NCBI RefSeq assembly: GCF_018687715.1
Contig: NC_056758.1
Location: forward strand, 620,001 to 684,000
Direction: 5' to 3'
Length of the DNA: 64,000 bases
Source of the DNA: Carya illinoinensis
Taxonomy: Eukaryota > Streptophyta > Magnoliopsida > Fagales > Juglandaceae
Shown here: piece by piece, positions 56,434 through 64,000 of the stretch
Layout: each line of letters begins with the position of its first letter
How positions within the stretch are numbered: position 1 is the first letter of the stretch
Translations under genes and position numbers: made by a program
Notes under the pieces: generated by a model
The model's database searches: none
The model's input: only the letters and a program-made list of their open reading frames with translations
What the model was told of the DNA's origin: nothing

Positions 56434-56577
56434 ATTATTTTATAGAGGAAATTATGACAAAGAGATGTAGCATCTCTCTACAAGAGACAAGAGATGTAGT
56501 ATCATAGTTCTGCGGCGCCTGATAGCTACAGAAGAACGATGTAGTATCATAGCTGCGGCGCCTGACAGCTACAGAAA
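56434..56577 (-). promoter_or_regulatory. Candidate pararetrovirus-like promoter with duplicated upstream element
   Basis: Read on the minus strand, TTTCCTCTATAAAATAATTG (TATA box) lies about 100 bases before the ATG at 56336, in a setting like the 35S-type TTCCTCTATATAA. A perfect 7-bp palindrome (AGAGATG-TAG-CATCTCT) sits at 56461-56477. Farther upstream an element of about 40 bp containing GATGTAGTATCATAG and GCGGCGCCTGA is present twice (about 56493-56533 and 56540-56576). Duplicated enhancer-like blocks upstream of TATA fit a viral promoter. Activity is unknown. Confidence 0.45.
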
Positions 56578-56589
56578 ACTTGTAAAAAT

Positions 56590-57100
56590 CCTATGGATCA
56601 GAGTTGTCTGGTCTAAAACAGAGGGCCACCATTTTTGTTGAAAAAAGAAACAAAGAGAGAGAGGTTAACGGCTTAATTTTGATAAATTGTCTACTGACTA
56701 TGTTATTTAGAAGAACATTTAAAGTATATCACTTATGTTTTTCTAAGGCAATCGAGAGTTTACCATTGAAACCGAAGATCTTTGACATGGGTATGGCTGA
56801 AAAAACTCCGGGAGGTCAAATTCGCACCGTTTTCCACCAGAAAACCCTTTGAAGAGAGCAAAAAAGAGAAATTCAAAGAAGACAACGGCCAAAATCTCTT
56901 CGTACAGAGCTTTAGGGCAGGAGTTCATGAGAGAAACCCACATGCAATGTATTTGTGCTGAGAAGTGGATTTTCTCCCACCAAATGAAAACTAGGCATCC
57001 TTAAAGCGGTTTTTGGTTTTGCTTTTTGGTGAATTACGACTTGTTTGGATGCTCGACTAAGTCTGTCTTCGACCCGTTACATCCCTAGATTAATTACTCT
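56590..57100. other. No recognised gene
   Basis: This is mixed-composition sequence with a 66-codon minus-strand frame at 56943-56743 that I could not place. It may be an exon of an unknown gene or a repeat end. Confidence 0.3.
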
Positions 57101-57109
57101 ACTCGCAAC

Positions 57110-57206
57110 ACCATCAGCATGATATAACATCATATTTAATACATTATGCTACGCAACACCATCAGCATGATATAACATCATATTTAATACATTATGCTAC
57201 ACATTC
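57110..57206. repeat. Two-copy tandem repeat, 48-bp unit
   Basis: The unit CAACACCATCAGCATGATAT plus AACATCATATTTAATACATTATGCTAC occurs twice without a gap and with almost no difference, so it is a recent slip duplication. Confidence 0.9.
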
Positions 57207-57418
57207 ATTATATTTTCTTAAATTATCTATCTTTATTTTTTAAAACCAACAAATAGAATAGTACTTGTATTATTTTTCATTTTTTAATAATACTATGTAA
57301 TATCATCAATTTATCTTAACGTCTGAGTGCACTTATATGAACATAAAAAAATTGAATAATATTTTTTCAAATAAGATAGAAAAAAACGTACCACAAAGTG
57401 AAGGACAAACAAAGGGAG

Positions 57419-57535
57419 AGTTTTGTTATATATAAATAAAATTACGTATTAATTTGCATATCAATAATTATTCTTTAATATTTAATATTTAAAATTTAAA
57501 TTAATATTATTTTTAATAAAATTTACTTTTTGACA
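57419..57535. mobile_element. Partial MITE related to 40854-41142
   Basis: It begins GAGTTTTGTTATATATAAA and continues through an AATTTAAATTAATATTATTT-like stretch and TTTTAATAAAATTTACTTTT, as in the left half of the intron MITE of SSL copy 3. The other half is missing. Confidence 0.6.
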
Positions 57536-57623
57536 ATTTCTCCCAGTCATGCATACCTAAAAATTTCTTCGACTATGTCTAGTTGGTGCGTTGTTGTCTT
57601 CCTATTCATGCATATATATATAC

Positions 57624-58774
57624 ATATATATCATTTTCAAAATAATTGTCGATCGCAAATTTCAAGATGTAGGTCCCCCCAACTATTTTTGTATCCATCC
57701 TCTGTCTCAACGTCTGCATCCACTCTTGATCCCTTCAACATTTGATTTCAACATTCTTTTGTATCGGTGATTATACGATGAGTCTCGTACACCACATATT
57801 TGATATTTTTATTTTTTAAATTCTTTTTAAAATTTTTTGGATTTATTTTTTTAAATTAATTTTTTTTATTTATTATTCATATACTAAATATTTAATAAAA
57901 AATTTAAAAATTTAAAAAATAGATGATATTTAGTATATTGAATGATGGATTTATATTTAAAATTATATATATATGTGGGCGCGTATTCAATTTTATTTTT
58001 TTATTTTTTTAATTCTCTTTTTCACACTAAGTATTGAGCGAGCTGCTTGCTTGGCATTGGCATAATAATTTCATTAAAAAAATATATTAATAATTTAAAA
58101 TAATGAAGTTGAGATTATTTTATTGAATAAAAAGAAAAAAATCGGGCACAAAAATCTGTTAATTTATTAAAAGGGCAATATCTATATATATATATATTAT
58201 ATTGACTAAGTCAGGTGTACTCATGATTTGCTTTGAATTATTGCAATGGGCCTCTCAAGACTCAGGAGTCAAGAACCAAACGACGTGCGGAATTGTTGGC
58301 CAAGTTGACGCAAAAAAATGGTTTTATTGGTCTCGATCACTGTGATGCTGCTGTCACTGCAGCCATTGCCTAGACTAATCGACGAATCCAAGGGGGGGCA
58401 ACGGGGGCCTGGCCTGCCTCACCAGTCACCAAGGTTTTCTATAATTTTTTTTCCTATTTTTTTCCTTAATTTTAAGTTATTATAAATTAAAAGGTAGATG
58501 ATAATAAAGAAGGATTATAGCCTTAATTTTATGTGAATATAAATACTTCAACCATAGCAATGATCGAATTCAACCTTAAGCTAATAAAGAAGGATTATAG
58601 CCTTAATTTTATGTAAAAGGTAGACTAATTAATTAAACTCATGGTAGGAATTAAGAAACTCATACACATATGCATCACAGCTGGATGTTGCTAGGTAGCT
58701 AGCTAGCATGCATGTGCAGTAGACTATTATCCTTGATAGTTGAAAGCTTGAAAATTAATTAATTAATTAATGGT
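57624..58774. repeat. Local segmental duplication, copy A
   Basis: 57624-58062 and 58616-58774 match copy B (59899-60505) almost base for base. The middle part, 58063-58615, is absent from B. That middle part ends with a two-copy repeat of AATAAAGAAGGATTATAGCC and following bases (58504 and 58582). No gene is visible. Confidence 0.85.
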
Positions 58775-59898
58775 GATGGGGGATGATTAAGAGTGGTGTA
58801 GTAATAATAGTAGAATCAAGGTTAACGACAACCAAATATTTAATAAAAATAAAAAAATTAAAAAAATAGATGATATGTAGTATATGAAATGATGGATTTA
58901 TATTTAAAAATTTAATTGGTTAACGAGTCCCAAATATAACAAGTTGCAGTTTGTTTTTTTTTTTTCCTCACTTAGTCTGTGAAGTGACTTTTTGCTTTTG
59001 AAAATGCTGCAGCCTGACCTCCTTTCATTCAAAACATAAAAGACGAAAAAGAGGAAAGACTTCATGAATCCATTTAATAAATGACAGATCATTTCAATTC
59101 GGGCTGCCCACTTGGGATACCCATACCCTGTTGCTTAATTGATATGGATTTGACACGAAATATTTAAATAATTAATAAATTCAAGATTAGATTTAATTAA
59201 ACACGTTTCAGGTCAATAAAATATAACTCAGAGTATAGGGTTTGGACTTTGTGTTTGGGGTTCGAATAATTGAGTGGACCCCACTCGATTAGGAAACGTG
59301 CTGGTTGGAGATTGAAATAATTCAATAATTGCCCCCACTACTCATTTTTTTATTTTCCATTCTTTAACATGTCCCAAACGGCACAAATAAATAATCTTAA
59401 AATATCTTCACTAATGTATGACAGATTCACAGCGACAGTAACCTTATCCTGCCCAGAAAACAAAGTGCAACCTTATCCTTTGATTTTTTTTTTTCGCGTT
59501 CAAATGCAGGGATTACATTCACATATTTAAAACCAAATGAAATCATTAGCATATTAACTATTTTAAGGCACGTGATGGACACTTTTCTTAAAATAGATTT
59601 TTTTGTTTGTATTTATTTTAGACATGAGTGCAAGAGTTGGTGATGACTTTAAAAAAAAAACATAAATGTTTTAACAAATAAGAGATCACATATATATTAA
59701 TTATTTCCAGATGTTATCATATAGATTAAAATATTTTTTTTATAATATCAGATAAGACCAGGCAGCAGTTCCTATGAAATCAAAATCGAACTATTTGGTA
59801 GATCTAACCTTGATTTATTTCTCATATTTTATCATTTAAACGTATTTTTGTCCGTTTGTTTCTCTGCTTGTTTGTTTCTGTGGGGCAATTTTATATCA
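58775..59898. other. Spacer between duplicated blocks
   Basis: AT-rich, no gene seen. A piece near 58850-58915 again resembles part of the duplicated block (GATGATATGTAGTATATGAA), suggesting a common small repeat in this region. Confidence 0.4.
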
Positions 59899-60505
59899 TA
59901 TATATCATTTTCAAAATAATCGTCGATCGCAAATTTCAAGATGTCGGTCCCCCCAACTATTTTTGTATCCCTCCTCTGTCTCAACGTCTGCATCCACTCT
60001 TGATCCCTTCAACATTTGATTTCAACATTCTTTTGTATCGGTGATCATACGATGAGTCTCGTACACCACATATTTGATATTTTTATTTTTTAAATTCTTT
60101 TTTAAATTTTTTTGGATTTATTTTTTTAAATTAATTTAATTTTTTTATTTATTATTCATATACTAAATATTTAATAAAAAATTTAAAAATTTAAAAAATA
60201 GATGATATGTAGTATATTGAATGATGGATTTATATTTAAAATTATATATATATATATATGTGGGCGTGCAAGCAATTTTATTTTTTATTTTTTTAATTCT
60301 CTTTTTTACACTAAGTACAGAGCGAGTTGCTTGCTTGGCATTGGCAAGAGGTAGACCAATTAATTAAACTCACTGTAGGAATTAAGAAACTCATACATAT
60401 ATGCATCACAGCTGGATGTTGCTAGGTAGCTAGCTAGCATGCATGTGCAATAGACTATTACCCTTGATAGTTGAAAACTTGAAAATTAATTAATTAATTA
60501 ATGGT
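59899..60505. repeat. Local segmental duplication, copy B
   Basis: It matches copy A at 57624-58774 but joins the two outer parts directly at about 60346 (TTGGCA followed by AGAGGTAGACC). Either B lost 553 bases or A gained them. Confidence 0.85.
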
Positions 60506-61426
60506 GGTTCTTCTTTATTTTATTTTTTTTATATACAAGTAAAAATTTTACTACCAACTATAAGTTAAAAGGTTATAACTTAAAGTAAGATGTAGGTCCC
60601 CAACTATAAGTTAAAATTATACACGAAATATCTTTATAATTTTGATATGAGTCCACCAGCAAAGTGAAGAAACATTTTTTTTATAGAAGTACGAATAAAG
60701 AGGCAAATAAGTGAAAAACAATGAAACATCTAAAAGTTCGTGCATATATACCTACAACTACACTGTTACTTGCAAATTTGGGAAAAGCAAAGTCAACCTC
60801 GTAACATGTGCACCTGCAACATATCACTGTGAGTTGAGCAAACTTTGGAAGCGCATAACCTACAAGAGTAAAACAACCAGTTCAAGTTTTATACATCTAC
60901 AACTTTAAACGTCAATCACAACTTAGAATCCCATGAACAAGAGACTTATGCAAATGAAGGTGTGTCAAGATATCGAGTTTTACACTTCTTGTTCTTCCTT
61001 CTCTCCTATCTTCTTAGGAATCACACATTAATTCTCAGGTAAAAGATGGTTTTGAGCCTATGCTCCAAGATATGTTTAAACATATTTTCCTTTGAAGTTT
61101 GAACTCAATCTTTAAGCTGATACTCTCCCAAAGGCTCATTGTGGCATATTGAAACAAACTTCCATGAAGGGGCCGTAGAACTTTTGAAATAAAAGGAAGT
61201 TCATTGACTCATTTAATTTTTTTGGTAAGTACTTCCGTTATGATTTTTCTTAAAAAAAATTGCAAATAATAAAAAACAGAGGATCTAATACCTACAGCCC
61301 TGGCCCTCCAAGATATGTTCCTTACAACTTAAGCCAGCTTAATTCTGCCTTGTACAAGTATCCAAATCCTTTTCTTTTCAAAGTTTGAATGACAGCTTAA
61401 CCATCTGAATGAGTTGTAACCAGCAC
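60506..61426. other. No recognised gene
   Basis: AT-rich spacer leading to the MIZ1-like pseudogene. I see no N-terminal part of that gene here. Confidence 0.4.
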
Positions 61427-61923
61427 ATCAGACCTGAGTCAACTCACAGCTTCTCCTCCAGCAGTACTGTCACCGGCACCTTCTTCGGTTACAAGAAAGG
61501 CCGAGTCATCTTCTGCCTGCAAGATGACACCAGAAGCTCGCCTCTTCTGTTGCTGGAATTCGTTGTCCCCACCGCCTACCTTGCCTGAGAGATGCAGCAC
61601 GGCGTTCTGAGAATTGCTCTCGAGTGTGGGAGACAAAAGGAGATGATGATCAGGTCCAGCTCCTCCTCCATGAGCTCCACCGCCGTCTCCAGCTGCTCGC
61701 TCTTCAACGTGACTGTTTGGTCCATGTACTACAACGGCAGGAAGGTTGGGTTTGCAATAAGGCGTCAGATGACTGCGAGCGACGTGGCGGTGCTGAAGCA
61801 GATGCAGATGGTCTCTGTTCGAGCGGGTGTTCTGCCAGCAGTTGGGCCGAACAAGGCCGAGGTGGATGGGGATGGCGATGGTGACCTCTTGTACCTAAGA
61901 GTCAGGTTTGAGCGAGTCGTTGG
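61427..61923 (+). pseudogene. MIZ1-like (DUF617) fragment with nonsense codon
   Basis: The frame from about 61427 gives VTGTFFGYKKGRVIFCLQDD, SPLLLLEFVVPTAYLA, then TGA at 61586-61588 where Arg is usual. It continues as EMQHGVLRIALEC, SLFNVTVWSMYYNGRKVGFA, and LLYLRVRFERVVGS. These are the core motifs of plant MIZU-KUSSEI1-like proteins, which act in root hydrotropism and related signalling. The N-terminal variable region and the C-terminal MINPDG/ELSIFLLR part are missing; after VVGS at about 61923 the similarity stops. A Ser-rich stretch (RSSSSSMSST) looks expanded. The family is normally intronless, so this is a truncated pseudogene, probably a displaced fragment. Confidence 0.85.
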
Positions 61924-62095
61924 CTCTGTGTATCTGCTCCTAAAAATCAAACTCGCCCATCATATCAAAATTACACAATCTTTATCATTCTTCAAGTAAG
62001 AAAAAACACAAAAATGAAAGAAAATAGAAGAAGACTAAGAAGAAAGCGGTCGTAGAGGAGGTAAAAGTTGATGGAGATTCTATGAAGAGGAATAA

Positions 62096-62099
<4 letters not shown>

Positions 62100-62185
<86 letters not shown>
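62100..62185. repeat. (GA)n microsatellite, 86 bp
   Basis: A perfect GA run followed by purine-rich sequence to about 62330. Long Arg-Glu and Leu-Ser frames over it are artefacts. Confidence 0.95.
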
Positions 62186-62187
<2 letters not shown>

Positions 62188-62400
62188 TCAGCAAGATGGG
62201 GAGTGGAGACAAAGAGATAAGAGAGAAGAGAGAGACGAAGAGAAGAAGAATCGAAAAAAATAGAAAAGTAAAAAGAGAAAGAAAAAGGACAAAAAAGACT
62301 AAACACACGGAAAGAGTGAAGACATCAGATACACAGAAACGAAATGAGAATATATTGCTCATTCCTGTAGAAGCGGGATAGGCGCTTATTATTATAGAGA

Positions 62401-62637
62401 GATATTAATTTTGAGCCTTAATCCTAATTTGAAATTTTTAAGAGATTTACAATATTACTCTATAACTTTAATGTGAACTTGTTCCCTTTTTGCTCATGCT
62501 TGTTTCCTTGATGTTTTTAACTTCATTGTGTAGACAACTTGAGTTTGAGACTCCTTTATTCTTTGAATTCATTTATTATCATCAAAATCCATGTGTAGAT
62601 ATATAATTATACAGAATTTGAAACCTTGGATTCAACA
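62401..62637 (+). repeat. 3' end fragment of the same LTR family
   Basis: It matches 237-482 and 12180-12417 and ends in TTCAACA. The 5' part is missing, with the left edge in purine-rich sequence. It directly abuts a copy of the spacer found at 37810. Confidence 0.8.
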
Positions 62638-63012
62638 TAAGTGATTATTTACATTAAAAGAAGGCCACATAAGGTTAATATATATATGTTCAGGAAATTA
62701 AAACTTAAATATTGTCATCATAGATTAATTGAGATAAAATACAAAGATGTAACCAAGCGTTTGGTTACACAAAATTAGTTTACACAAAACTGGTTTACAT
62801 ACAAACTGAGATGGCTGGTAACTAAACCATGTTAAACTTTTTTCATATTATTAACTTTAGGAAAATACTACTATCACAGAGAATACTTACCAAAATTTTC
62901 TACCGATTTTTAATTTTATATTTTTTTAATTTTTGTTTTTACTTAGTGACTTTTTGAGAGACTTTTTTTAAAACTTTAATAAAAAAAAATGAGCATTTTT
63001 TAATTCTAAATT
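62638..63012. repeat. Copy of the spacer preceding unit 3
   Basis: It matches 37810-38213 (TAAGTGAT, then TTTACATTAAAAGAAGGCCA, through GAGCATTTTTTAATTCTAAA) with small indels. Similarity ends at 63012. This suggests that a further, broken duplication unit or an older LTR insertion site lies at this edge. Confidence 0.8.
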
Positions 63013-64000
63013 CACTCATGCAGCATTGAGAAAATAAAGGAAGAAAAAGCATACCCAATGCTGCCGAGATTCAAGATGAGGAACAATTAGAAACACATGG
63101 AGAATTTTTTTTTTTTTTTTTTAAAGAAAGCAAAAATGAAACGAAAATATTGAGTTTTGATATTTGAAGCGGATTCAATCTAACAAATGAAGCAATAAGA
63201 TCGTAAATGTAAATAGACAATAATACTTAAGGCGGTGAAGGAAAACGACGAGAAGTTATTGAATTTGAAGATAAAGTGGGGATAAAATTGAAAAGACCAA
63301 AATAATTAGAATGTAATTTAAGAGTAGAAGTAAGGGTAAAATTGAAAAAATAATTTCAGCAAAAATACTGTAGCAGCATGATTCACACTTATATAAATAA
63401 TAGATATATATATTAAGATTGTGTTTGATTGTTGAAAAAATTTATTATTTTTTTAATTTTTATAAAAAATTAAACTCATTTCAATCTATTTCATATATTC
63501 GAATATATATCTTAACCTATTTATATTTAAACATATCTTAATAAGATCTATAAAATATTATTATTTATAAATTAACTTAAATAATTTGAAATCACCTTAA
63601 CATCTAAACGCAGCTAAGCATACAGAGAATCCCGTCATTGGAACTGTAAAATGCAGCAATGAATGATTATGCATTATCAGGACATTAGAAGCCAGGATTA
63701 ATGCACAAAAAAATAATTAAAAAATGGTGAAAGATAAGCGGAGAGAGAATTTAAGGGTTACATTTTTACTATTTTCAATTGTTATTAAATATAAAATATA
63801 AATCACTATTTGTTAGTGAATGGGAAAAAAATGGAAATACAATCAATCAACTATACTAATTGATTTATACAATAAACTAATTAAAAAAAATGTTAGTATG
63901 ACTTTCAAATGTGCTCACTTATATATTTTTATTTTTTTATTTTTCTTAATGGTTAAGAAAGTGACTATTAATGAATTTAAATATTTTTTTCTTAATGGTT
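63013..64000. other. AT-rich end of window, nothing recognised
   Basis: Only poly-A/T tracts and short frames were seen. Confidence 0.5.

Overview
This is nuclear DNA from a flowering plant, and the gene fragments suggest a woody eudicot. The evidence is spliced genes with GT-AG introns, AT-rich spacers, many plant transposon classes (MULE, CACTA, hAT, Helitron, LTR) and a fossil plant pararetrovirus. A Fagales-type genome is only a guess. No prokaryotic features, tRNA, rRNA or CRISPR array were seen.

The backbone is a tandem triplication of a strictosidine synthase-like (SSL/YLS2-type, six-bladed propeller) gene. Copy 1 (2244-4485) and copy 3 (40375-42929) each have four exons of 435, 311, 133 and 270 nt and would encode 382 residues. 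Copy 2 (15122-25745) is dead: it has a 1-nt deletion in exon 1, and exon 3 is split by an 8.55-kb MULE. Shared and private insertions date the units. A 1.4-kb solo LTR and a MITE lie in units 1 and 2 but not in unit 3, so unit 3 split off first.

Region by region: 1-6050 is unit 1. 6050-10830 is spacer with a frameshifted serine acetyltransferase exon. 10835-37420 is unit 2, swollen by a solo LTR, a hAT MITE, a MULE-type MITE, the 8.55-kb MULE (16462-25015) and a 9.75-kb CACTA-type element (about 26982-36737). The MULE carries a GRF zinc-finger/membrane ORF and a FAR1/MULE transposase that is interrupted in its main exon by one in-frame TAG. 38605-45585 is unit 3, which contains a Pack-MULE that captured a DUF599 gene fragment. 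45587-47841 is a rearranged, broken endogenous caulimovirid: a movement-protein fragment on the minus strand, head to head with a capsid-region fragment on the plus strand. 47842-52560 is a decayed Helitron Rep/helicase gene joined directly to that viral remnant. 55908-56577 holds a small coiled-coil ORF with a pararetrovirus-like promoter. 57624-60505 contains a local duplication. 61427-61923 is a MIZ1-like (DUF617) pseudogene. The right end repeats the LTR tail and the sequence that precedes unit 3.

Functionally, only the two intact SSL genes look like working host genes, and the GRF ORF is intact inside the MULE. Everything else recognisable is mobile, viral or broken. No clearly new biochemical system was found. 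The strongest leads are the MULE with its two-gene layout and matching MITE, the gene-capturing elements, and the virus-Helitron chimera.
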